Source of the DNA: JABMRP01 sp964444795
GTDB taxonomy: Bacteria > Planctomycetota > Planctomycetia > Pirellulales > Thermoguttaceae
Assembly (NCBI GenBank): GCA_964444795.1
Contig: CAYUIQ010000121.1
Coordinates: forward strand, 1 to 26,274
Length of the DNA: 26,274 bases
Direction of reading: 5' to 3'
The notes under the pieces were generated by a model. The model searched no databases. It saw nothing but the letters and a program-made list of their open reading frames with translations, and was not told the DNA's origin. This document shows positions 8,401 through 15,116 of this stretch, one piece after another (position 1 is the first letter of the stretch; every line of letters begins with the position of its first letter). A program made the position numbers and the translations under genes.

Positions 8401-8764
8401 CGATCAGGTTGACGAGGTTGTCGACGTACGGCAGCCGACGTCCGTCGAACCGGTCGATCGACACGGCCCCGTAAAGCCCCGCCGCTTGCACGTGCCGTCG
8501 TGCCCGGTCGACGTTCTCGGCATCGGTATCCAGCCCATGCACGAGATAACTTTCACCGGCCCGCAGCGCGGCGGTCAGCTTGCCGTCTCCACAGCCGAGG
8601 TGAACGACAAGTCCGCCGCGAACACCCGTGGCATCGAGGATCCGCCGAGCGGGCGATGGTTCGTTGGTATCCGCCGCCGAGACGGCAGTCATGCAGAGGA
8701 CGAAGATCCCTGAGGCAAGCAGTCCCCCGCGCGGCGTACCAGCGATGGATGACGAATGGCTCAT
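5456..8764 (-). CDS. Exported methyltransferase-like/PQQ propeller fusion
   Basis: This 1102-residue protein begins with a signal peptide (hydrophobic 14-30, cleavage near AVSA-AD). Residues about 38-150 look like a class I SAM-dependent methyltransferase: motif I VVHLGCGDGKL (53-63), an acidic motif II GLDTDAENVDRAR (77-89), and a late strand RRVLAPGGVAYIRE. The rest is a long PQQ-like propeller beginning GLDQWTHHLYNATG, with blades such as DAATGDVLRTFE, DTQTGKTVWKKA, DANTGTPLWSHT and DARSGELLWRFR. A PCACYIQGKLSGF segment occurs near residue 600. A methyltransferase fold outside the cytoplasm would lack SAM, so the domain may bind rather than catalyse; that is inference. GGGAG (rc of 8772-8776) precedes the ATG. 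The start overlaps the upstream gene's stop as ATGA. A dispersed repeat appears in frame at about residues 626-648. Confidence 0.9.
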   Translation of the reverse strand: MSHSSSIAGTPRGGLLASGIFVLCMTAVSAADTNEPSPARRILDATGVRGGLVVHLGCGDGKLTAALRAGESYLVHGLDTDAENVDRARRHVQAAGLYGAVSIDRFDGRRLPYVDNLVNLIVAENRGTVTTDEIRRVLAPGGVAYIREDGGWTKTVKPAPEGLDQWTHHLYNATGIGTGNDTRVGPPRHIQWEAGPPFGRSHENMSSVSAMVSSGGRVFSIMDEGPKASIYLPSQWSLSARDAFSGVRLWTIPIRQWHARLFPLKSGPMQMPRRLVARGDRVYVTLGLYAPVSQIDAATGDVLRTFEDTTRAEELLLIDGRLVVVIDEGGDPVPFGGRLPASRPEFTAPEHTIRLAGERSIAVIDTQTGKTVWKKAQGSVLPLTIAADAGQIYFMRGGSLCSVDLNTGRKAWETTIVAKTPKVSTSGGPLVLVHGDTVYAAVAGTLHAFDTEDGRSLWTAPCATGGYRTQPSILVAAGLIWDVDVRTEPYRPNMAVLPGLKTTDVAPKPGDKAKRVFTGYDLRTGEIRKTIPLWGDQGVGVMHHRCHIPRASGKYLLTGFPGIEFIDTATGDIQAHGWIRGACLYGFMPANGLIYAPPHPCACYIQGKLSGFIAAAPETASRHRWRTLPSPSEKGAAGEGRSPLEKVGTKPPITPSPHDWPTLRGNAARDGRTAGPIPTDLGIAWKTSLGGKLTQSVIADGRVFLASVDTHTVHALDANTGTPLWSHTAGGRVDSPPTYYRGTVLFGSRDGYVYNLDARSGELLWRFRAAPDDQRIVSYDQVESVWPVHGSVLVVDDTVYFAAGRSSFVDDGIFVYRLEPASGKLLSRTRVCTLGEDGRQPPVLRLQMAAAMPDVLSSDGRHVFMRHFAFDLTGRPVEQNVDHLFCPTGLLDGSWFRRSYWLYGSVYVSGAQGWAKSGNIYPSGRILSIDDGRIYGFGRNYYPPSPGNQHQMYAAGEREILFASKKMNFTEAYDLVAGISPYDRRTAPRIEVGRGNAQAARKSHVEWSVPCDLQVRAMVLSGDSDDGKRLFFAGARGDWMTSPEAYHGDQGSVLVAVDASDGSQLAELPLSGTPVFDGMSAAAGCLFVSTTDGQVLCLGGEE
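6826..6884 (-). repeat. Palindromic repeat lying in frame in the propeller gene
   Basis: On the minus strand this stretch reads CCCTCTCCCTCTGAGAAAGG and then a GTGAGGG arm. It is a low-complexity palindrome of a type seen between genes in many bacteria. It encodes about residues 626-648 (LPSPSEKGAAGEGRSPLE), a hydrophilic, Pro/Gly-rich linker between two propeller halves, and keeps the frame open. Confidence 0.55.
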
Positions 8765-9150
8765 GGTCGATCTCCCGGGAGGTGGTGGAACATGCCCGGC
8801 CGGTCCGAGACATCGCGAATATCGAGAATCGAATGCGTGCCCGCGTCGGTATTGAGTTGCCGAACCAGTTCGATTTCGTCCTCCACCGTCTCCGGTTCGG
8901 GCAAGGCTTCGAACTGGGCCAAACGCTCTTCGGCCAGTTCGAGCAGATGTTGGTGGAGGTCCGGATCATCGGGATCGGGATGGCTTCTGGTGTACTGCAG
9001 ATCGCGTTTGGCCGATTCAACGGCATCCCCACGGCTGGCGTAGATACGCATATAGTTGCCGCTGGAGTAAACCTCTCGTTGAAGCTCCGACAGGGCGGCG
9101 CGGACGTCCTCCCGGTACGCCGTTGTGTAATTCCAGACGGTGCCGCCCAT
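8761..9150 (-). CDS. Small protein of unknown function, coupled to the propeller gene
   Basis: This 129-residue protein is soluble, acidic and mostly helical. It opens with MGGTVWNYTTAYREDVRAALSELQREVYSSGNYM. This resembles a family of short uncharacterised proteins with a YxxDVxxALxxLRxxVFxxGxY start that I recall from actinobacteria and planctomycetes, but I cannot name its domain. The middle part has an acidic helical stretch (LHQHLLELAEERLAQFEALPEPETVEDEIELV). The start is well supported by GAGGAGG (rc of 9158-9164) 7 bases before the ATG. Its TGA overlaps the next ATG (ATGA), so translation of the two is probably coupled. No signal peptide is visible, although its partner is exported. 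Confidence 0.8.
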   Translation of the reverse strand: MGGTVWNYTTAYREDVRAALSELQREVYSSGNYMRIYASRGDAVESAKRDLQYTRSHPDPDDPDLHQHLLELAEERLAQFEALPEPETVEDEIELVRQLNTDAGTHSILDIRDVSDRPGMFHHLPGDRP

Positions 9151-9278
9151 CGGGAAACCTCCTCGCGTTGGCGATCTGCGTTGGCCGGATGACGGTTGGG
9201 TTCATTCTCGGGCCGGCCCAGCCTCCTCAGCCGTCAGTCTCCTCTACTCCACGCAGTCGTGTCAAGTACGGCGATGGG

Positions 9279-9749
9279 CTACGCAGTGCGCACCTCTTGC
9301 CAATGCTCGCGCGCGTAGGCATAAGCCGAATCCAGAAAACGTGTCTCCAGTTCCAAAAAACGGACGGAGAGCATTTCCAGATCCCGGTGGAGGTCATCGG
9401 GCAGCGATTCGAAATGGGGTTGCCAATCCTCCAACGACTGAAAGCTGCTCATGTCGTCGAATTGCCCGAGAACGCTTTGCACGAACCGGGCCATTTCAGC
9501 AGCCCCGACGGTCTGCAGCGCGGCCGGCGTGCCGGCCAGAGCCCGCGGACACACGCCCCAAAGCCACTGGCCAAAACCGCCGTTGTTGGCCTCGTTGTCG
9601 AAGAGGAAGAGGCAACAGAGCACCCTTTCTATTTCACTCAACGCCTCGAAGCCGAGTTCATCGTAGCGGCTTACCGCATGAAAGCCTGCCGCGGCAAACA
9701 CACTCGCATCGTCCCACTGGTCGACCGTTTCGGGCGTGGGATAGTCCAT
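9279..9749 (-). CDS. DUF4375-like (DMP19-type) protein
   Basis: This 156-residue soluble protein carries the signature LFDNEANNGGFGQWLWG, close to the E-x-NNGGFxQ motif of DUF4375/DMP19-type proteins. The surrounding helices (ALSEIERVLCCLFLF before it; LQTVGAAEMARFVQSVL after it) fit that family, whose role is unsettled. Some members occur near SMI1/KNR4-type immunity proteins, so an immunity-like role is possible but unproven here, since no toxin gene is nearby. The start at MDYPTPETV is chosen because GGGGAG precedes that ATG by 6 bases; 30 further upstream residues in the same open frame look like non-coding translation. It is 128 bases upstream of the next gene on the same strand. Confidence 0.83.
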   Translation of the reverse strand: MDYPTPETVDQWDDASVFAAAGFHAVSRYDELGFEALSEIERVLCCLFLFDNEANNGGFGQWLWGVCPRALAGTPAALQTVGAAEMARFVQSVLGQFDDMSSFQSLEDWQPHFESLPDDLHRDLEMLSVRFLELETRFLDSAYAYAREHWQEVRTA

Positions 9750-10191
9750 GGGTGACTCCCCATCACGTCCTGGAGTTGGCATGCGTCGCCGGGCGGTTGC
9801 CGAACTCGCTAACAAAAGAGCCTTCGTTTTCCATTTCACGCTGAACCAACACAGTATAACGGCGCATTCCGTTCTGTCGATCCTGTTCGTCGTGGGTATT
9901 CCCCTGCGGCCAAGGGCGATGTGTGGACTGAACGAAACGCTCAGAGGCGGGCATTATTAGACTCAACTTGTTCCAGCAGAAGGACTTCGGAAAACGACGG
10001 CACCACCGGACGCCCCACGGACTCTTCTTGCGGGGGGCAAATGGCCCGAGAATCACCCGATTAGCGGCCATGCGGCCTATTGCGGGGGTTGCCGCGTCGG
10101 GCTAAACTCGGCATAGGTTGTGGAGCTTCCGTAAAGTGCGGTGTTCGCACCTAAAACGGGAAGCATAGTCACGGCAGAAAGGGGGAACATG
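9750..10191. other. Divergent intergenic region, no gene seen
   Basis: About 440 bases separate the minus-strand DUF4375-like gene from the plus-strand PEP-CTERM-like gene. It must hold promoters for both. I found no strong paired -35/-10 boxes, and no sigma-54 type GG-N10-GC site that fits well. Short open frames here have no coding signal. The purine run AAAGGGGG (10178-10185) at its right end is the ribosome-binding site of the next gene. Confidence 0.45.
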
Positions 10192-11802
10192 ATGTCTTGG
10201 CAACTTCGATGTTCTCGGCCGATCGTCACGTCGTGCATGTTCGTCTCGCTCCTCTGCATCGCGGCGGACACAAGTCAAGCGGACTCGATCGTCGAGTTCA
10301 CCAAACCCGTTCCCGACGTCAACAAACCGTTCGAGTTGAAGTGGGAGTGGACGAACGAGGATAAGACGGAATGGAGGTGGTGGTTCGACAAAACAAGCGC
10401 GGAGTACAAGAAACAGCAGGTCACGTGTGGCACCGCCGGATTGGCCAACAAGCTGTGGGCCGCCGGGTACAAGTACGGTCCGAAGACGTGGGTGAAGAAC
10501 CGAGGCGAGATCACCGGTTTCAAGGAAGTCGGTAGTGCCCAGGAGCTTTACCAAGCCCTGCTGGACTGGATCGGCACGGCCAAGAACAGCAACAGATACG
10601 CGGCCATTGGTCTGATCGGCCAGGACTCCTATGGCAAGAGATACGTCGACAGCCTGAAACAGTGGGATCCGAAACAGGTGCGCCTGTACAATAACTTCAC
10701 CTGGAAGCAAACACCGGAGGGGATGACGGCAACCGATCTTAGCCAGGCGGAGACGCTGTTCCGCCAGTGCCAGTTCCTTGAGTTGGGGGTCGGGCACGTG
10801 GTCAGCGTGGCCGGATTTCGCACGACCACCGATGAAGAAGGCAAGGTCGTCAAGCGCGAGATCATGCTCCACGACTCCGATTTCGATGCCGTCGACGACA
10901 GCACGGCCGATCCCGAGCAGAACCCGCCGACTCGCAGCGCCGACGAGTGGTATAAATTGGTCATCGAAGACGGCAAATGGAAAATCGATTTCGGCGACTC
11001 GGGTGGCGGCGTGAAGCAGGTCGTGTCCTACAAGACGTTCTGCCCCGATTCTACGAAGACGGGAAAGTCCGTCGGCTCGGGAGACAATCCCGTCGTTACC
11101 TACGATCCCGGCAACAAGACGCTCTCCTTTGCCGACGGCAGTGTCAATATCCTCGACGCCCTGGGAGGCTTAAGCGGAGGAGTGGATGCCGCCTACGCCG
11201 GCGACCCGCTTCTGGGGGCTGTGATTTCGATCACCGATCTGACACTCACCGAGCCGCAGGACGAAGACCCGACCATCGACTTCGTTTACTTTCCCGAGGA
11301 CGTCGAGTACGGTTACGCCGGCTACGTGTTCACCGGGGGAGACCTGACGATTGCTCTCGACGGCCAGACCTTGCTGCAAGCGACGTTTCCGTTTTTCCGT
11401 ATCCTGCCCGACCGGACGCACGGCCTGGCCGACAGCTTTGGCATAATCACCGACATCCAGGTCAACAACTCGATCGGTTCGGCGATGCTGGATGACCTGG
11501 CCACCCAACTCGCCGAAGAAGGGACGGTCATGGACCTCTATGTCGAGGTGCCGGGATACGACAACCTGGCTGACGCGTTCGGCGGTTTCGACGGCGATCA
11601 ACCGATGTACCACGATGCCACATACGTCCTAGCCAAGAACGGTAGGATCCCGGCCCCTTCGGCACTCGTCGGCCTCATCAGCATGGGCATCACGGGCCTG
11701 GTAATTGCCTGGCGACGGCGGAAGCGGCAACAGCCCCATCACCACCCCGAACGGCCAAGCCCCATCGGTTGCCGCCGGTGGGGTTTCCTTGTTGGGTCGT
11801 AG
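10192..11802 (+). CDS. Exported PEP-CTERM-like protein with papain-like peptidase pattern
   Basis: This 536-residue protein has a signal peptide (MSWQLRCSRPIVTSCMFVSL, cleavage near SQA-DS). The N-terminal half shows a cysteine-peptidase-like order: Cys79 in VTCGTAGLANKLWAAGY, His202 in GHVVSVAGF, and an acidic site at 227-230 (HDSD). This pattern resembles IdeS/C39-like papain-fold peptidases, although the local Cys motif differs from their usual C-W-x-A. The C-terminal half is beta-rich. The tail has IPAPS (486-490), a hydrophobic helix and RRRKRQ, a variant of PEP-CTERM in which Glu is replaced by Ala. About 22 further residues follow and overlap a terminator-like hairpin. The ATG at 10192 sits 6 bases after AAAGGGGG; an ATG at 10189 is also possible. 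The peptidase reading is tentative. Confidence 0.85.
   Translation: MSWQLRCSRPIVTSCMFVSLLCIAADTSQADSIVEFTKPVPDVNKPFELKWEWTNEDKTEWRWWFDKTSAEYKKQQVTCGTAGLANKLWAAGYKYGPKTWVKNRGEITGFKEVGSAQELYQALLDWIGTAKNSNRYAAIGLIGQDSYGKRYVDSLKQWDPKQVRLYNNFTWKQTPEGMTATDLSQAETLFRQCQFLELGVGHVVSVAGFRTTTDEEGKVVKREIMLHDSDFDAVDDSTADPEQNPPTRSADEWYKLVIEDGKWKIDFGDSGGGVKQVVSYKTFCPDSTKTGKSVGSGDNPVVTYDPGNKTLSFADGSVNILDALGGLSGGVDAAYAGDPLLGAVISITDLTLTEPQDEDPTIDFVYFPEDVEYGYAGYVFTGGDLTIALDGQTLLQATFPFFRILPDRTHGLADSFGIITDIQVNNSIGSAMLDDLATQLAEEGTVMDLYVEVPGYDNLADAFGGFDGDQPMYHDATYVLAKNGRIPAPSALVGLISMGITGLVIAWRRRKRQQPHHHPERPSPIGCRRWGFLVGS
11760..11786 (+). terminator. Terminator-like hairpin inside the end of the PEP-CTERM-like gene
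   Basis: CCCCATCGG (11760-11768) pairs with CCGGTGGGG (11775-11783) as a 9-base stem including one G-T pair, with a 6-base loop and a short T-run (11784-11786). It lies within the last codons of the gene whose stop is at 11800-11802. The T-run is short, so efficiency is uncertain. Confidence 0.5.
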
Positions 11803-11994
11803 GCAGTGCCGCCCCAGTGTTCGACGTTGCCGGCCGGTTCGCCCAGAATTGACCCCGGCAGGCTCCGCGTCCGCAATACACGAAGAGCAACAGGGGTATG
11901 CCGCGGAGCCAATACAAATGTCCATTGGTTCGTGGACGGCCGTGCGATAACGTATACTCTAGAAACAGCCCCCAAAATCGCAGGTCGTCTCGTC

Positions 11995-12669
11995 ATGGCA
12001 TCGGATCCCGATTCCTTAAACCAGTCGTCGTCCGGTTCCCCGGCCGTCGGCCTATACGCGCCGCCCGGCGATCGCATCGACTGTCAACTCGACGGCGATC
12101 GGCTCACGCTGGCCATTCGTCCCGCGGCTAGCGCCGCGTCGGGCGGGTTTGGTTGGATCGTCGTTATCTGGCTGGCCTTGACGACCATGGCAACGCTGCT
12201 ATCGCTGGTGGAAGTGGCCGAACCGTTTGAGATCGAGGTGGGAATCGGCGGCTGCATCGCCCTGGCAGCCGCTTGGGCGGGCGGACTCTGGCTCGCTGGG
12301 TTCTGGTTCGCCGCACGATTTGCGTGGATCCTGATCTCGGTCGAGCCGGATTGGCTGATCTTGCGGTTCGAACTGCTCGGCTTCTCGCGACAGAAGGAGT
12401 ACCGCCTGACATGCTACAGCAAGGCCAAGCTGGTTGCCGCATGCGGGCTGAACGAGGAGATCGTCGACTGCGTCACAATCGCCGCCGATGCCTCGCCGTA
12501 TCCCCGCTTCGGCGTGTTTCTTGCGCCGGAAGAAAAGGCGTGGATCGTCGCTCGCATCAATCACCATCTGGGTGCCGACGCATGTCCCGAGTCGATCCTC
12601 GGCGATTACATCGAGCCGCCGCCGTTTGAGTTATCGACGCAAGGGGAAGTCCGATTCTTCGAGGACTGA
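11995..12669 (+). CDS. Membrane protein of unknown function
   Basis: This 224-residue protein has two hydrophobic segments (GWIVVIWLALTTMATLLSLV and IALAAAWAGGLWLAGFWFAARFAWILI) and a beta-rich C-terminal part (SVEPDWLILRFELLGFSRQKEYRL). The layout, two helices then a cytoplasmic beta domain, resembles bacterial PH-like membrane proteins, but the match is loose. The ATG at 11995 (MASDPDSLNQ) is chosen because the upstream part of the open frame is compositionally odd and covers the promoter region. A TATACT hexamer at 11953-11958 may be its -10 box; no good -35 box is seen. No clear Shine-Dalgarno sequence precedes the start, so the start is uncertain. Confidence 0.7.
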   Translation: MASDPDSLNQSSSGSPAVGLYAPPGDRIDCQLDGDRLTLAIRPAASAASGGFGWIVVIWLALTTMATLLSLVEVAEPFEIEVGIGGCIALAAAWAGGLWLAGFWFAARFAWILISVEPDWLILRFELLGFSRQKEYRLTCYSKAKLVAACGLNEEIVDCVTIAADASPYPRFGVFLAPEEKAWIVARINHHLGADACPESILGDYIEPPPFELSTQGEVRFFED

Positions 12670-12719
12670 TGCGTTTCAGCCCTTGTCGGCGCGTCTTCGG
12701 GATCGCCCGTCTTCCGTTA

Positions 12720-13241
12720 CTATCCGCAGTGGCAAACGGTGGCGACTAGTCGCGACGCCTTCACGCCGAGCAACCGTTGAACAAAGGGCACGCTCCTGAA
12801 CTTCTTGATTTCCCTCTCGATTGCGTCGGGGTTGCCGATCCACTGGTCGGCTAATGGTTCATTACCCGACGCAGGACCATAGACGAGGTTGATACTAAGG
12901 TGGACCGCTAAGTCATCGAAGTCCGCGTCTTCGTCATCGCCCGCCGCAAATACTTGTCGCGTAATATCGATGTATTGTTGTTCCGACTCCTCGAAGGCTA
13001 TGTCGTCATCCGACGCGTTGCGCAAGTCGATGGGCTTCTCCGCGACAAGAGGAGTTGTGCAGCCCCATTGTAGCAAGAGCATATCGCCGTTGGAATCGAT
13101 TGCGGCACCGTCGATCCTGACATTGCGGTAGAGTTGGATCACCCGTTGCAGAACGGTCTCTGCCGTGAGCGTGGCTGCGGCCTGCAGTTCTCTAGCGGTA
13201 TCAAGAAACTGTTGAATCGCTGTCTCTAAACCCACGGCCAT
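12720..13241 (-). CDS. Acidic protein of unknown function
   Basis: This 173-residue soluble protein begins MAVGLETAIQQFLDTARELQ and includes LYRNVRIDGAAIDSNGDMLLLQWG, a beta hairpin typical of small single-domain proteins. A strongly acidic middle (ASDDDIAFEESEQQ, GDDEDADFDDLAV) follows. It ends with a basic, Cys-containing tail (VKASRLVATVCHCG). The ATG is well supported by GGAG 8 bases upstream on the minus strand. The size, acidity and lone placement recall immunity-type proteins, but no family was recognised. It is convergent with the membrane gene at 11995-12669, with 50 bases between the stops. Confidence 0.72.
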   Translation of the reverse strand: MAVGLETAIQQFLDTARELQAAATLTAETVLQRVIQLYRNVRIDGAAIDSNGDMLLLQWGCTTPLVAEKPIDLRNASDDDIAFEESEQQYIDITRQVFAAGDDEDADFDDLAVHLSINLVYGPASGNEPLADQWIGNPDAIEREIKKFRSVPFVQRLLGVKASRLVATVCHCG

Positions 13242-13635
13242 GGTAGAAACTCCAGTTCAGGGACTCAGCTACTGGATTGTCCCGAGAATTTCCGAAGTCG
13301 CAGGATACGGCACACGGAGTCTGGCTGCGACCATGAGGGGAAATCTGCCTCGGAGTTAAACGACTTGCCTGGTAACATTATCATGGATTTCCGCCTCGCA
13401 GCGAGCGCCGAACGGCGATTCTTCGATGACTGACGCGTTCGGTCGGCGCCTGAGTATAGCTTTCTCTGTTCCCTCTGCTTCCTCCTGTTCAAAGAAAGAA
13501 GCTTGAAACAGCGCAAGAGCCGGCGTCTTCGGCTGGGCGTTAAACGACTTTTTGGCAACATGAGACTTGGAGCCTCTTGTCGCATCGCCGCGGGTTTCTT
13601 ACCATGAAGTGAGAAAACCACGCACGGAGATTGCG
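13242..13635. other. Intergenic region with several repeats
   Basis: This 394-base divergent gap holds two adjacent perfect small hairpins (CTCGC/GCGAG at 13395-13405 and CGCCG/CGGCG at 13406-13417). It also holds copy 2 of the dispersed CTTTCTCTGTT repeat (13460-13510) and two direct copies of GTTAAACGACTT (13355-13366 and 13539-13550). No gene is supported inside it. Confidence 0.6.
13460..13510 (-). repeat. Dispersed GAACAGGAGGAAGCAGAGGG-type repeat, copy 2
   Basis: The 31 bases at 13460-13490 match the reverse complement of 2291-2321 at 29 positions. After GTTC (13487-13490) come an A/G-rich loop and GCTTGAAACAG, which restores a hairpin arm as in copy 1. Confidence 0.7.
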
Positions 13636-14394
13636 ATGCACGAGATGGCGGAAGTCGAGTTTGTGTCTTATGACAAGTCGGTTGCCGAGGCGCTGGATGC
13701 GATCGGCGCGGCGGACGTTCTGAGCGAACAGACGGCGATTCTTATCAAACCGAACCTCGTCAACGCGTCGCCCTTCCCGGTCACCACGGCGCCGGAGTGC
13801 GTCGAGGCGGTGATCCGATACGTGCGGTCTTGTTGCACCGCTCCGATCGTCATCGGCGAGGGTTGCGGCGACATGCATCTCGAAACGCCCGAGGTGTTCC
13901 AGCGGCTGGGCTATACGGAATTGGCCCGGCGGCACGACGCCGAACTGGTCGACTTGAACCGTGCGCCGCTGGTCAAACTGAAAAACGCCGCCTGCCCCGT
14001 GTTTCCTGAGATGTATCTCCCCCAGATCGCCATGTCGCACTACCTGATCTCGGTGCCCGTGCTCAAGGCCCATTCGTACTCCCAGATCACCGGCACGCTG
14101 AAGAACATGATCGGGCTGGCCCCGCCGGAGCATTACTCGGGCCGCTACGGCGATTGGAAGAAGGCCGTGTTTCACGGGCGGATGCACGAGTCGATCGTCG
14201 ATCTGAACACGTACCGCACGCCCGACCTTACGCTGCTGGACGCCACCGTCGGCATGCCCGACTTCCACTTAGGCGGCGCCCATTGCGACCCGCCGCTGGG
14301 TAAGCTGATTGCCGGGTTTGATCCCGTGGCGGTTGATCGCCGGGGGGCCGAGTTGCTGGGACTCGATTGGCGGGGGATCGGGCATTTGCGGTAG
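13636..14394 (+). CDS. DUF362 domain protein
   Basis: This 252-residue protein matches DUF362: an N-terminal strand leading to ILIKPNLVN, then APIVIGEGCGD, and the later ISVPVLKAHSYSQITGTLKNMIGLAPP segment with the family's conserved K-x-H and LKN-x-(I/M)G pattern. Near the C-terminus are LTLLDATVGM and FDPVAVDRRGAELLGLDW, the usual family ending. Some DUF362 proteins carry a ferredoxin-type [4Fe-4S] domain; this one has no CxxCxxC cluster. The biochemical role of the family is not established. The ATG at 13636 has GGAG at 13626-13629. The SHOCT protein gene starts 31 bases after its stop, so the two may share a transcript. Confidence 0.9.
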   Translation: MHEMAEVEFVSYDKSVAEALDAIGAADVLSEQTAILIKPNLVNASPFPVTTAPECVEAVIRYVRSCCTAPIVIGEGCGDMHLETPEVFQRLGYTELARRHDAELVDLNRAPLVKLKNAACPVFPEMYLPQIAMSHYLISVPVLKAHSYSQITGTLKNMIGLAPPEHYSGRYGDWKKAVFHGRMHESIVDLNTYRTPDLTLLDATVGMPDFHLGGAHCDPPLGKLIAGFDPVAVDRRGAELLGLDWRGIGHLR

Positions 14395-14425
14395 GCACGG
14401 CTCCGGACATTGAGGAAACTCGCGT

Positions 14426-15019
14426 ATGCGACAGCGAAACTACTTCAAACTGAACGAGGGAGAGAAGACCGTTGGCAGTTCGGATGTCTTCTCCGTCGTG
14501 TTCGACCGGGGCGGATTCCTGCTGACCACGCAACGCGTGATCAAGGTCGACCGCAGCGCCTTTGGCGACAGATCGAAGGTACATTCCATCAACCTGGAGA
14601 ATCTCGACTCCGTCGAAACCTCCGCCCGAGTCCATCTATGGACGCTCCTGCTTGCCGTTATGTCTCTGCTCTATGGACTGCGGGAGGATGCCAACGTCTA
14701 CGTCGCCCTGGCGGGTGTTGCTATCTTCGTGGCACTCTTCTTTCTGCTGCGAAGAAAGGTCATCAAGCTGGCCTCGGGCAACAGCATCATGTGGCTGAAT
14801 GTCAGCGCGATGGCCCACGAGCAGATCCAGGAACTGGTCTTCTCGGTGGAAGAGGCCAAACAGCAGCGTTTGGAAGGGTTACAGCATCGCCGGGATCCGA
14901 GCGGGCCGCCGGAGAGTGTCCGTTCGCGACTGGAGGAACTGAAAGCCCTTCTTGAGGACGGCTTGATCAGCCCGTCGGAGTATGAGGAAAGGCGAGTGGA
15001 GATTATCGCCGAACTGTGA
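14426..15019 (+). CDS. Membrane protein with PH-like domain and C-terminal SHOCT motif
   Basis: This 197-residue protein has a beta-rich N-terminus (KLNEGEKTVGSSDVFSVVFDRGGFLLTTQRVIKVD) resembling bacterial PH-like domains. Two hydrophobic segments follow at about residues 70-108 (WTLLLAVMSLLYGL, VYVALAGVAIFVALFFLL). After a basic stretch and a helix, it ends with RLEELKALLEDGLISPSEYEERRVEIIAEL, a clear SHOCT motif: two short helices, with the G-L-I-(S/T)-x-x-E(Y/F) turn. SHOCT domains are common at protein ends and are thought to mediate oligomerisation. GAGG at 14411-14414 supports the ATG. The function is unknown. Confidence 0.87.
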   Translation: MRQRNYFKLNEGEKTVGSSDVFSVVFDRGGFLLTTQRVIKVDRSAFGDRSKVHSINLENLDSVETSARVHLWTLLLAVMSLLYGLREDANVYVALAGVAIFVALFFLLRRKVIKLASGNSIMWLNVSAMAHEQIQELVFSVEEAKQQRLEGLQHRRDPSGPPESVRSRLEELKALLEDGLISPSEYEERRVEIIAEL

Positions 15020-15079
15020 GGGAGGCGGCCTGAACGATCATACCATGTTTCCCGCTTTACGGCACGTCCACCCAACGGC

Positions 15080-15098
15080 CCCCCGGCAGAGCCGGGGG
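15080..15098. terminator. Hairpin between convergent genes
   Basis: CCCCCGGC (15080-15087) pairs perfectly with GCCGGGGG (15091-15098) around an AGA loop. It sits between the convergent ends of the SHOCT gene (15019) and the oxidoreductase gene (15117). No T-run adjoins it on either strand, so it is either a bidirectional terminator of weak type or another repeat. Confidence 0.45.
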
Positions 15099-15116
15099 CT
15101 GAGGGGAGTCTGTCAA

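Noticed and set aside
9123..9844. Plus-strand open frames opposite the small minus-strand genes
   Set aside because: The minus-strand genes have good ribosome-binding sites and the DUF4375-type NNGGF motif; these frames are low-complexity shadows.
11806..11994. N-terminal extension of the membrane protein gene to 11806
   Set aside because: The extension is rich in Arg and Pro, covers the TATACT hexamer and follows a terminator-like hairpin, so it looks non-coding.
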